Source of the DNA: Rhodospirillales bacterium
GTDB lineage: Bacteria > Pseudomonadota > Alphaproteobacteria > Rhodospirillales > UBA2165
DNA length: 51,691 nucleotides
Reading direction: 5' to 3'
Assembly: GCA_016777585.1 (NCBI GenBank)
Contig: JADHRD010000004.1
Span: 1-51,691 of the forward strand
The notes below the pieces were generated by a model. It was not told the DNA's origin. It saw only the letters and a list, made by a program, of their open reading frames with translations, and did no database searches. This document shows, in pieces, positions 18,143 to 25,615 of the stretch. The position numbers and the translations under genes are program-made. Within the stretch, counting starts at the first letter, position 1; each line of letters starts with the position of its first letter.

Positions 18143-19423
18143 ATGGACATCCTAGTCGTCGGTAATGGCGGAAGAGAGCATGCGCTTTGCTGGAAAATAG
18201 CTCAATCGCCTAAATGTACTAAATTATTTTGCGCTCCTGGAAATGCTGGAATAGCAAATGTAGCTGAGTGTGTGAATATTCAACCGCAAGAGATACTAGA
18301 TCTAGTCAATTTTGCAAAAAATAATTTAATTGATTTGGTTGTTGTTGGTCCTGAAGTGCCTTTAGTAATGGGTTTAGTCGATGAATTAGAATCGGAAGGA
18401 ATAAAGACTTTTGGCCCAAATCAAGCAGCTGCAGAACTCGAAGGTTCAAAAGCATTTATGAAAGATTTATTCACAAAATATAATATACCTACAGCAAAAT
18501 ATTCTAAGTTCACAAACTTTAATGATGCTGTTTCTTATGTGAAATCTCGCGAGGTTCCAATTGTATTAAAGGCAAGTGGATTAGCTGCAGGCAAAGGTGT
18601 TATTATTGCACAAACCGAAATTGAGGCAATAAGAGGACTTGACGAGATGATGAACCAAAACAGGTTTGGTGAAGCTGGTAAGGAGGTGGTAATAGAGGAG
18701 TTTCTCACAGGAGAGGAAGCAAGTTTTTTTGTCTTGGTTGATGGCAAAACAGCATTACCATTACTCTCAGCACAAGATCACAAGACTGCCTATGATGGAG
18801 ACAAAGGTCCAAATACAGGAGGTATGGGCGCTTATTCACCGGCTCCTATCATTACAAAGGCCATTGAGAGAAAAATTATGTCATCAATAATCAAGCCGAT
18901 CATAGAGGGAATGGCGAATGAAGGTTGTCCTTATAAAGGCATTCTATTTGCGGGATTGATGATTAAAGATGGAGAGCCAAAAACATTAGAATTCAATGTC
19001 AGATTTGGTGATCCAGAGTGTCAAACATTGATGAGACTTCTCGACTCTGACCTGGTAGAAGCGCTCGAAGCGACTGTCAATGGTAATTTGGATCGAATTC
19101 AACTTAAATGGAAAAACGAAATAGCAATTGTTGTTGTTATGGCTGCAAAAGGTTACCCAGGATCTTATTCAACCGGGTCCATTATAAATAATCTTAATGC
19201 GGCTGAGCAAATAGATGGTACCAAGGTATTTCATTCAGGTACCAGAAAAAACTCAACAAAGTATGTGTCTGATGGTGGTAGGGTTCTGGGAATTACAGCT
19301 ACAGGTAAGAATATTAATGAATGCAGAGCCAGATCATATAAAGCGATCGAGGCAATTAATTGGACTGATGGATTTTATAGAACGGACATTGGCTGGCGTA
19401 TTATAAATAACAAAAATAAATGA
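18143..19423 (+). CDS. purD: Phosphoribosylamine-glycine ligase PurD
   Basis: 426 residues, full length. It joins glycine to phosphoribosylamine using ATP, the second step of purine synthesis. The N-terminal ILVVGNGGREHAL, VVGPEVPLV, the ATP-grasp part with VLKASGLAAGKGV, and GGMGAYSPAPI and FNVRFGDPECQ are all family signatures. GGGG lies six bases before the ATG. It is divergent from xseA (83 bases between) and convergent with the SH3 protein. Most other purine genes lie at 25.6-32.3 kb. Confidence 0.97.
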   Translation: MDILVVGNGGREHALCWKIAQSPKCTKLFCAPGNAGIANVAECVNIQPQEILDLVNFAKNNLIDLVVVGPEVPLVMGLVDELESEGIKTFGPNQAAAELEGSKAFMKDLFTKYNIPTAKYSKFTNFNDAVSYVKSREVPIVLKASGLAAGKGVIIAQTEIEAIRGLDEMMNQNRFGEAGKEVVIEEFLTGEEASFFVLVDGKTALPLLSAQDHKTAYDGDKGPNTGGMGAYSPAPIITKAIERKIMSSIIKPIIEGMANEGCPYKGILFAGLMIKDGEPKTLEFNVRFGDPECQTLMRLLDSDLVEALEATVNGNLDRIQLKWKNEIAIVVVMAAKGYPGSYSTGSIINNLNAAEQIDGTKVFHSGTRKNSTKYVSDGGRVLGITATGKNINECRARSYKAIEAINWTDGFYRTDIGWRIINNKNK

Positions 19424-19429
19424 TGTTTT

Positions 19430-20233
19430 TTATTTAAAATTCTTTTCGAATTTCCTCCAGAACTGTTCATTCCAACCGTTGTAAGCAATTTGTACTGTGG
19501 AGATGAGAGCACTTTTAACTCCCAAAACTGGAATATCAGGAATTTTCCGTTGTAACCAAAAATACTCGGAGTTTACCTGGTCAAAATTTATTTTATTTTT
19601 GTGCGAATTATAAATTATTGTCAAAGCAAACATATCAGTGTGATCAGGAATATTTATCAAATCCAAATTAATTTGATAATTTGGTTTTTTGTTTCCTAAA
19701 TAAGGCAGCTCAGTCAGGAACATAGTTGCGTTTATAAAAAATATTTTTTTCTTAACCTTGCAATTTATAGTTAATTGATAGTTGGAAATGACCTGTATGT
19801 TATTTATTATTTGTTCTTTATCGACGAAATTTATTTGATAAGAGCATTTTTTTAATTCAATACGATTTTCTTTGTTAGATTTTAACACCCCTGCAATTGG
19901 TTTTTTTAAACTACCTTCGAGAACTGGGGTTAAAGCTGTCGCGTATACAAAGCCTAATTTTTTTCCACCCCTAATAATTGATAGCCATCTTGTGCCTTTT
20001 ACTCGCCCCGCAACATTAATACGAACATGCCTCTTCAGAGTGATTACACGGCGTGACTTATTTTTAGGCCCCTCTCTTACGTTTATATGCTTTAGAGTTA
20101 AATATACATTAGGTGTAGGTATTAACTCAAATTTTTTAATATTGACAACTTTTGAATAAACTTTGTTGGTCAGCGAAGAACAAAGTATCAAAAAAACAAT
20201 AATTATTATCTGAATTTGAGTTTTCTGAAACAC
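19430..20233 (-). CDS. Secreted bacterial SH3-domain protein
   Basis: About 267 residues. An N-terminal hydrophobic segment (IQIIIIVFLILCSSL) looks like a signal peptide. A bacterial SH3 domain follows: LKHINVREGPKNKSRRVITL, then LSIIRGGKKLGFVYA. The C-terminal 160 residues match nothing I know. Such SH3 domains often bind cell-wall peptides in the periplasm. The frame stays open to 20311, but a GTG at 20233 has AAAAGG seven bases upstream and puts the signal peptide at the N-terminus, so I chose it. It is convergent with purD (6 bases) and divergent from gcrA. Confidence 0.7.
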   Translation of the reverse strand: MFQKTQIQIIIIVFLILCSSLTNKVYSKVVNIKKFELIPTPNVYLTLKHINVREGPKNKSRRVITLKRHVRINVAGRVKGTRWLSIIRGGKKLGFVYATALTPVLEGSLKKPIAGVLKSNKENRIELKKCSYQINFVDKEQIINNIQVISNYQLTINCKVKKKIFFINATMFLTELPYLGNKKPNYQINLDLINIPDHTDMFALTIIYNSHKNKINFDQVNSEYFWLQRKIPDIPVLGVKSALISTVQIAYNGWNEQFWRKFEKNFK

Positions 20234-20360
20234 ATTTTCACCTTTTAAGTGCAGCGAACATTCATAACTTATGAAAAAACTGCACTCGCGTCTAGTGAAG
20301 GTTGGTAACAACAGAAATAATTTCCTAATTATTTAATAAAATTAATAAACATAAAAATCT

Positions 20361-20369
20361 TGTGGATAA
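20361..20369 (-). promoter_or_regulatory. DnaA box upstream of gcrA
   Basis: TGTGGATAA, that is TTATCCACA on the minus strand: an exact match to the DnaA box consensus. It lies 14 bases upstream of the -35 element of the gcrA promoter. DnaA is known to activate gcrA in Caulobacter, so the placement fits. Confidence 0.6.
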
Positions 20370-20372
20370 CAC

Positions 20373-20413
20373 TAAATATAGTGTTGACTGATAAGGTAAA
20401 ACATAAATATAGT
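20373..20413. repeat. Direct repeat TAAATATAGT in the gcrA promoter
   Basis: Two exact copies of TAAATATAGT (20373-20382 and 20404-20413) lie 31 bases apart, about three helical turns. The second copy contains the probable -10 element; the first lies just upstream of the -35. This could be a paired regulator site or two alternative -10 boxes. Confidence 0.6.
20384..20413 (+). promoter_or_regulatory. Sigma-70 promoter of gcrA
   Basis: TTGACT (20384-20389), an 18-base spacer and TATAGT (20408-20413). Transcription would start near 20420, leaving a leader of about 45 bases before the gcrA ATG. Confidence 0.6.
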
Positions 20414-20465
20414 ATTAAGAGAAACTCCAGACAATTTTATATTAATTTTAAGTAAGGTAGGGGAA

Positions 20466-20825
20466 ATGGTAGCAAGTTTCGATTGGACTCAAGAACGTGT
20501 AGAAATTTTGACTGAATTATGGGCAACAGGGCTCTCGACGAGTGAAATAGGTCGTAAACTGGGAATTACAAAAAATGCTGTCGTAGGTAAAGTTCGCAGA
20601 TTAGACTTAGCGATGCGACGTCAGCCCCCAACAGCCAAAGTTGATCACAATATAATCACTCTCGATACCCTTAAAGCAAATATGTGTTCTTGGCCTAATG
20701 GGGAACCAGGAAAGCCGGATTTCCGTTTTTGCGGAAAACCAGCTATTGATAACAAACCTTATTGCTTGGAACATTGCAAAATGGCGTACGTTCCGAGCAC
20801 AAAGAAAAAAGCATCGGCTGCCTAA
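20466..20825 (+). CDS. gcrA: GcrA family cell-cycle regulator
   Basis: 119 residues. GcrA binds sigma-70 and DNA, preferring CcrM-methylated GANTC sites, and drives S-phase gene expression in alphaproteobacteria. The N-terminal helix-turn-helix reads FDWTQERVEILTELWATGLS then IGRKLGITKNAVVGKVRRL. The C-terminal sigma-binding part has CSWPNGEPGKPDFRFCGK and YCLEHCKMAY. A short linker joins them (about 55-75), so the protein is compact compared with the 170-residue Caulobacter GcrA. AGGGGAA precedes the ATG. A perfect DnaA box lies upstream of its promoter. Confidence 0.93.
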   Translation: MVASFDWTQERVEILTELWATGLSTSEIGRKLGITKNAVVGKVRRLDLAMRRQPPTAKVDHNIITLDTLKANMCSWPNGEPGKPDFRFCGKPAIDNKPYCLEHCKMAYVPSTKKKASAA

Positions 20826-20848
20826 TATTATGTATTATAAAGCTTTGA

Positions 20849-21310
20849 ATGATGTCTCTAAATAGCTGGAAAGTATATTTATCTGGTGAAATACACTCCG
20901 ATTGGCGCCAAGAAATTAACGTTGGCTGTTCAGCTATTGACTTACCAATTATGTTTTTATCCCCAGTAACCAATCATGAAGCGAGTGATGATTGTGGCGT
21001 TGAAATACTTGGTGCCGAGGAAAATGATTTCTGGAAAGATCAAAAAGGTGCTGGAGTTAACGCTATACGCACTCGCACCTTGATAGCTAAATCAGATATT
21101 ATAGTGATTAAATTTGGTGAAAAATTTAGACAATGGAACGCTGCATTTGACGCAGGGATAGCTTCGGCTTTAGGAAAACCAATGATAATAATGCATTCGG
21201 AGAATCTTACTCATGCTTTGAAAGAGATAGACAATGCTGCTTTAGCTGTAACTGAGAACCCAAAACAAGTCGTCCGAATTTTAAACTACGCCATCAATGG
21301 TAATTTGTAA
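20849..21310 (+). CDS. YtoQ family protein (nucleoside deoxyribosyltransferase-like)
   Basis: About 153 residues of the YtoQ family, related by fold to nucleoside 2-deoxyribosyltransferases. The function is not established. Marks are VYLSGEIHSDWRQEI near residues 9-23, FLSPVTNHEASDDCG, and the tail with WNAAFDAGIASALGKP. It starts 23 bases after gcrA, with two adjacent in-frame ATGs and no clear ribosome-binding site, so it is probably cotranscribed and coupled to gcrA. Confidence 0.8.
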   Translation: MMSLNSWKVYLSGEIHSDWRQEINVGCSAIDLPIMFLSPVTNHEASDDCGVEILGAEENDFWKDQKGAGVNAIRTRTLIAKSDIIVIKFGEKFRQWNAAFDAGIASALGKPMIIMHSENLTHALKEIDNAALAVTENPKQVVRILNYAINGNL

Positions 21311-21341
21311 GTTTCCTATAACAAAAAAACTCGTTTCTGTT

Positions 21342-22232
21342 CTAAGTAAAACCAAAACTCTTTATAATCTGAACGGGGGTTATCCCTTGAGCTCTCAGTG
21401 CCCTCAATGATTGGGCATTATCTCTTTTCGCGTATCTCTCTCCATTATTGTCTAATAATAAACGATGAAATTGATAGCGAGGAGACTTTAATTGCAATAA
21501 TTTCTGCAACAAAAAATGTATGTGGGTAACATCTCTTAAATCATCTCCCCGAGTTACTAAATCTACACTTTGGGCTGCATCATCTATAACGACTGATAGG
21601 TGATAGCTGGTAGCTCCGTCTTTCCTTGCGATAATGAAGTCTCCAAATATTTCTGGTTTAGCCGCTTGTTTGCCATAATCTAAATCTTCCCAATGAAAAT
21701 CCTCCTGTTCTCTTCTGACTATTTGAATTGCTCTCATGGTGTCTAAACGAAATGCATGCTGATGCCCTGAAAGAATACGATTTTCCTGTTCATCTAAGGT
21801 CATAGTCCTACATGTTCCTGGATAAATTGGCCCCAAGCCTCCAATAACTGCATTGTGCGGCGCATTAGAAATACGGTTTACTTCATTCCAAATTTCCTTG
21901 CGCGAACAGAAACAAGGATAAATGATACCCATACCTTTGAGCTTAGAAATCCCATTTAAATAATCTTGAGTATGATCCAATTGTCGTCTAACAGGATTTT
22001 CCCAGCTTAATCCTAACCAAGATAAATCATCAAGCAGTGCTCGCTCATATTTTTCTAAACACCTAGCTTTATCATTATTTTCAATTCTTAAAGCAAATGT
22101 TCCTTTCCTGGAGCGAGCAGCTCTCTCGGCAAAAAAAGCAGAATATGCATGACCTAGATGTAAGTATCCTGACGGTGTTGGAGCAAACCGCGTTATGACA
22201 CCGTTAATTTGGGAAATAGCACTCAGAGTCAT
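21342..22232 (-). CDS. gluQ: Glutamyl-Q tRNA(Asp) synthetase
   Basis: 296 residues, a truncated GluRS-like enzyme that puts glutamate on the queuosine of tRNA-Asp. It has the class I signature RFAPTPSGYLHLGH (HLGH at 25-28), a zinc-binding region with CFCSRKE and a later PGTC, VTRGDDLRD, and the second signature region RYAKRDNAQS near 262. No anticodon-binding domain is present, as expected for this paralogue. It is convergent with the YtoQ gene. Confidence 0.93.
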   Translation of the reverse strand: MTLSAISQINGVITRFAPTPSGYLHLGHAYSAFFAERAARSRKGTFALRIENNDKARCLEKYERALLDDLSWLGLSWENPVRRQLDHTQDYLNGISKLKGMGIIYPCFCSRKEIWNEVNRISNAPHNAVIGGLGPIYPGTCRTMTLDEQENRILSGHQHAFRLDTMRAIQIVRREQEDFHWEDLDYGKQAAKPEIFGDFIIARKDGATSYHLSVVIDDAAQSVDLVTRGDDLRDVTHIHFLLQKLLQLKSPRYQFHRLLLDNNGERYAKRDNAQSLRALRAQGITPVQIIKSFGFT

Positions 22233-22311
22233 TTTTAATACTTTTGATTGGAATAGTTAATTGATAGAAGTAGCATAGTATTAATCTCTTTAAAAAATAG
22301 GTATTTATTTT

Positions 22312-22992
22312 ATGACAAAGCTAGACTTGTTAAATGGTCCTACTTATAGATCAGAAGACAGTTCTGAACAAATAGAACAACTGATAATTTTTATTCACGG
22401 ACTTGGAGCAGATGGCAATGATTTAATCGGCTTAGCACCATATTTCTCTGAGGTGTGCCCAAATGCAATGTTTATTGCGCCTAACGGCCTAGAGAAATGT
22501 GACATGATGCCAATGCAAGCAGAAAGTGGATATCAGTGGTTTAGCCTTCAAAACCGAGGAGAAGAAGCAATGCTTGAGGGTGCGCGGATAGCAGAGCCTA
22601 CTTTAAATAGCTTCATTGACCAACAAATTGAAAAATATGGGCTACGAGAGAATCAAGTGGCTTTAATTGGATTTTCTCAAGGAACCATGATGTCAATGTT
22701 TTGCGGAACCCGGCGCAAGACAGAAATCGCTGGAATTATTGGTTTTTCGGGCCAATTGGTAGGAAAAGAAGTGCTTAAAAATGAAATTACCAGCTACCCG
22801 CCAATATTATTAATAAATGGGGATCAAGACGAATTAATTCCAATCCAAGAACAAGAGGTTGCTGTCAAAGCATTAAACCAAGAGAATATTTCTGTCGAGA
22901 ATCATATTGTAATAGGATTAGGGCATTCTATTGATCTTGAAGGCATCCAACTGGCACAAGAGTTCTTATCCAAAATTTTTGCAATCAAATAA
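22312..22992 (+). CDS. Carboxylesterase / phospholipase family alpha/beta hydrolase
   Basis: 226 residues, cytoplasmic. The fold shows in LIIFIHGLGADGNDL, the nucleophile elbow GFSQG (Ser122), the acid in GDQDELIP (Asp171 or Asp173) and the His in GLGHSI (His205). This family (YpfH/EstB-like) hydrolyses short-chain esters or lysophospholipids; the true substrate is unknown. It diverges from gluQRS, with 79 bases between. Confidence 0.9.
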   Translation: MTKLDLLNGPTYRSEDSSEQIEQLIIFIHGLGADGNDLIGLAPYFSEVCPNAMFIAPNGLEKCDMMPMQAESGYQWFSLQNRGEEAMLEGARIAEPTLNSFIDQQIEKYGLRENQVALIGFSQGTMMSMFCGTRRKTEIAGIIGFSGQLVGKEVLKNEITSYPPILLINGDQDELIPIQEQEVAVKALNQENISVENHIVIGLGHSIDLEGIQLAQEFLSKIFAIK

Positions 22993-23114
22993 AAATCAAT
23001 TAACTTTAGTTTATTCTAACTTCCCAGGCTTTAGCAATTTTATATGATCTAATGTTGATAAAAGAATATTTAGCACTATTATTTATAGAACTGGTATAAA
23101 TTGGAATTCATAAA

Positions 23115-23678
23115 TTGACTATAGGTGTTAATAACTGTCCTTCTTTGGTATTAAACGCGGATTTCAGGCCACTAAATTATTTTCCTTTGTCATTGTGGTC
23201 TTGGCAAGACGCGGTTAAAGCGGTATTTTTGAATAGGGTGAATGTAGTTTCTGAATACAGCAATGCAATTCATTCACCAACCATCGAAATAAAAATACCC
23301 AGTGTAATTTCACTTAAAGATTATATCCATATTTCCAGAAAACCGGCCTTTACACGCTTCAATGTTTTCTTGCGTGATCAATTTACCTGTCAATATTGTA
23401 ATTTACCATTTCAAGTTCAAGAATTAACTTTTGATCACGTTGTACCTCGATCACAGGGAGGAAAAACTGAATGGACAAACGTCGTTGCTGCATGCAGTCA
23501 CTGTAATTTGCAGAAAGCAAATAAGTCCTTAAAAAATTCTGGAATGCACTTGCTGAAAAAACCCATGTGTCCAAGCAATCACTCACTTCAAGGGATTGGG
23601 CGTGCCTTTCCGCCAAATTACTTGCACGAGAGCTGGCGTGATTTTCTTTATTGGGATAGCGAGCTTGATACAGCATAG
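23115..23678 (+). CDS. HNH endonuclease domain protein
   Basis: 187 residues. The C-terminal half is an HNH nuclease: two zinc CxxC pairs (CQYC at 92-95 and CSHC near 135) with DHVVPRSQGG and the Asn in WTNVVAAC between them. The N-terminal part, with PSLVLNADFRPLNYFPLSLWSW, is typical of a widely conserved HNH family in alphaproteobacteria, of unknown role. It starts with TTG. It stands alone upstream of rpsD, without restriction or defence partners, so a defence role is not indicated. Confidence 0.88.
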   Translation: MTIGVNNCPSLVLNADFRPLNYFPLSLWSWQDAVKAVFLNRVNVVSEYSNAIHSPTIEIKIPSVISLKDYIHISRKPAFTRFNVFLRDQFTCQYCNLPFQVQELTFDHVVPRSQGGKTEWTNVVAACSHCNLQKANKSLKNSGMHLLKKPMCPSNHSLQGIGRAFPPNYLHESWRDFLYWDSELDTA

Positions 23679-23697
23679 AATACATTTCCTAGAGCTA

Positions 23698-23725
23698 TTG
23701 ACACTAGCATGAAAATCCCTATGAT
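23698..23725 (+). promoter_or_regulatory. Strong sigma-70 promoter of rpsD
   Basis: TTGACA (23698-23703), a 16-base spacer and TATGAT (23720-23725): 6/6 and 5/6 to consensus. It implies transcription from about 23732 and a leader near 140 bases ahead of rpsD. Confidence 0.75.
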
Positions 23726-23872
23726 TTCGGCCGCTCACATAAGAGTTTATTTCCAGGAAAGAGAAAATCTATATTATAGGTCTTCCGTTCGAGTTTTAGA
23801 GCCTACTGGGACAATAATAAGCGTTTTGGATCAAAGATGGTCTTCGCTATAAATAAAGAATGAGAGAAAATA

Positions 23873-24487
23873 ATGACAAAAAGAATACAATCAAAATATA
23901 AAATTGATCGCAGACTACGGTGTAATCTATGGGGTAGGCCTAAATCACCCTTCAATACAAGAGAGTATGGTCCAGGCCTCCATGGTCAAAGGCGTAAAAA
24001 ACCAACTGATTTTGGTTTACAGTTGCAAGCTAAACAGAAGTTAAAAGGTTATTACGGAAATATTACAGAAAAACAGTTTCGGCGTTATTATAAAGAGGCT
24101 GTTCGCAGGCGTGGAGATACCTCTGAAAATTTAATAGGAATTTTGGAGCGTCGTCTAGATGCTGTAATCTATAGAATGAAATTTGTTCCAACAGTTTTTT
24201 CTGCACGCCAATTTATTAATCACGGGCATATCCGTGTCAACGGCGTCAGAGTCAATATTCCTTCGTATATGGTCAATGATGGAGACGTAATAGAAATCAA
24301 AGAAAAATCACGTGACCTCCCTTTAGTACTAGAGGCAATTGCTTCACAGGAAAGAGAAATACCTGACTATATGACTGTGGACGCGGCCAAGTGTAAAGGA
24401 AGCTACACCCGACAACCTGGTCTAGCTGATGTACCATATCCCGTTAAAATGGAGCCAAATTTAGTAATCGAGTATTATTCACGTTAA
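23873..24487 (+). CDS. rpsD: 30S ribosomal protein S4
   Basis: 204 residues, normal. S4 binds 16S rRNA early and nucleates 30S assembly. The N-terminal part has [20 protein letters not shown], and the S4 RNA-binding domain has [20 protein letters not shown] then [23 protein letters not shown] lies before the ATG. The strong promoter and the roughly 140-base leader leave room for autoregulation, which S4 exerts in other bacteria. It stands alone, outside the alpha operon, as is usual in alphaproteobacteria. Confidence 0.97.
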   Translation: MTKRIQSKYKIDRRLRCNLWGRPKSPFNTREYGPGLHGQRRKKPTDFGLQLQAKQKLKGYYGNITEKQFRRYYKEAVRRRGDTSENLIGILERRLDAVIYRMKFVPTVFSARQFINHGHIRVNGVRVNIPSYMVNDGDVIEIKEKSRDLPLVLEAIASQEREIPDYMTVDAAKCKGSYTRQPGLADVPYPVKMEPNLVIEYYSR

Positions 24488-24565
24488 TATATATTTATAT
24501 AAAAAAAGATACTAAATTAACAACCAAATAAATATATTGATCATGCGCTGTTTTATTAATTTTAT

Positions 24566-24868
24566 CAGGATGCTCTATGGATAATTTTCTCTAATCAAAT
24601 TAATAATCCCCAAAACCTAGGTTTAAAAACAAAAATTAATGATAAAGTGATGCAGGATGGTAATACCGACGGTATGATTTTTTCAATTGCAGATCTGATT
24701 GTATCCTTATCAAAACAAGTTTGTCTTATGCCTGATGACATAATCGCTACGGGAACATGTGCCGGCGTTGGTATCTTTCGAGGTATATTTTTTAAAACCG
24801 GGAACCTTAAAGAATTAGAGATTGAAGAAATTGGAATACTTGCAAATCCTGTTATCCAAGATGACTAG
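24566..24868 (+). pseudogene. Remnant of a fumarylacetoacetate hydrolase family gene
   Basis: The reading frame from about 24566 to TAA/TAG at 24868 matches the last 100 residues of FAH-family hydrolases: NPQNLGLKT, MQDGNTDGMIFSIADLI, IIATGTCAGVG and IEEIGILANPV. The first two thirds of the family, including the E-x-E and D metal ligands, are missing, and the frame is blocked by a stop just upstream (near 24551). No ribosome-binding site precedes the internal ATG at 24647. I read it as a decayed gene; a short expressed product cannot be excluded. Confidence 0.8.
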
Positions 24869-24925
24869 AGTGATAACTTCACTGATCAAAAGGGTCGAGC
24901 TAAGATTTAACTCTATTTTTTTATT

Positions 24926-25264
24926 TTATGTCACAGAGTATTCAATTTCATTATCATCAAAAACTTTTTTTAATTCACCACTTTCGTACATTTCACGTAT
25001 TATATCACAGCCACCGATAAACTCTCCTTTTATATATAATTGTGGAATTGTTGGCCATTGGCTGTATTCCTTGATTCCATCGCGGATTTCTTCATCCGCT
25101 AAGACGTCAACTCCTTTAAATTTAACCCCCATCATTGTCAGGGCCTGAACCACAGATGACGAAAAACCACATTGGGGGAACATTGGAGTACCCTTCATAA
25201 ATAGAGTAACAGCACTCTCATCAATTTCACTTTTTATTTTTGTAAAAACTGGATTATCACTCAT
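24926..25264 (-). CDS. grxD: Monothiol glutaredoxin (Grx4/GrxD type)
   Basis: 112 residues. The active site is CGFS with Cys32, after KGTPMFPQ; WPTIPQLYI and GGCDI are glutathione-binding motifs. CGFS glutaredoxins hold a bridging [2Fe-2S] cluster with glutathione and pass it on, often together with BolA. The bolA gene lies 23 bases upstream on the same strand, at the end of the purine operon, an arrangement common in alphaproteobacteria. Confidence 0.96.
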   Translation of the reverse strand: MSDNPVFTKIKSEIDESAVTLFMKGTPMFPQCGFSSSVVQALTMMGVKFKGVDVLADEEIRDGIKEYSQWPTIPQLYIKGEFIGGCDIIREMYESGELKKVFDDNEIEYSVT

Positions 25265-25287
25265 TATGTATCCTTTTTGTAAATTAC

Positions 25288-25527
25288 CTAGTTAATCTCT
25301 GGAATACTTGTATGCAAGGCTAGAGCATGTAATTCAGTACCCATTCTTCCTTTTAGAGAAGCATATACAAGTTGGTGTTGTTTTACTCTTGAGAGTCCCT
25401 TAAATATCGAAGAACTCACATGAGCAGCATAATGATCTCCATCTCCACGCAGATCTTCAATCTTAATTTCTGCATCTGGCAAACCTTCTTTGATTAAACG
25501 CTCAATCTCTTCGATATTCATCGCCAT
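25288..25527 (-). CDS. BolA family protein
   Basis: About 79 residues from the chosen start. The fold shows in IERLIKEGLPDAEIKIEDL, GDGDHYAAHVSSS and HQLVYASLKGRMGTELHALAL, with the conserved His near the end. BolA proteins bind CGFS glutaredoxins around an Fe-S cluster; the bolA-grxD pair here supports that. The frame runs up to 25575, but the ATG at 25527 (MAMNIEE) has GGAAAG upstream and matches the family N-terminus. Confidence 0.92.
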   Translation of the reverse strand: MAMNIEEIERLIKEGLPDAEIKIEDLRGDGDHYAAHVSSSIFKGLSRVKQHQLVYASLKGRMGTELHALALHTSIPEIN

Positions 25528-25615
25528 CTTAAAAAACTTTCCAATTAAACAACGTTCTAACTTTTTATAACACAACTCATACTTATCAACCTAATTCCCG
25601 CACGTTATATATATT

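Noticed and set aside
19403-19445. A/T-only hairpin between purD and the SH3 gene
   Set aside because: The stem is only A-T pairs and could form by chance in this base composition; not called as a terminator.
23115-23678. HNH nuclease as part of a restriction or defence island
   Set aside because: No methyltransferase, helicase, toxin or other defence gene is near; neighbours are housekeeping genes and this HNH family is widely conserved in the class.
23709-23852. 47-codon frame just upstream of rpsD
   Set aside because: Its ATG (and the next one) lies inside the rpsD promoter, upstream of the likely transcription start, and has no ribosome-binding site.
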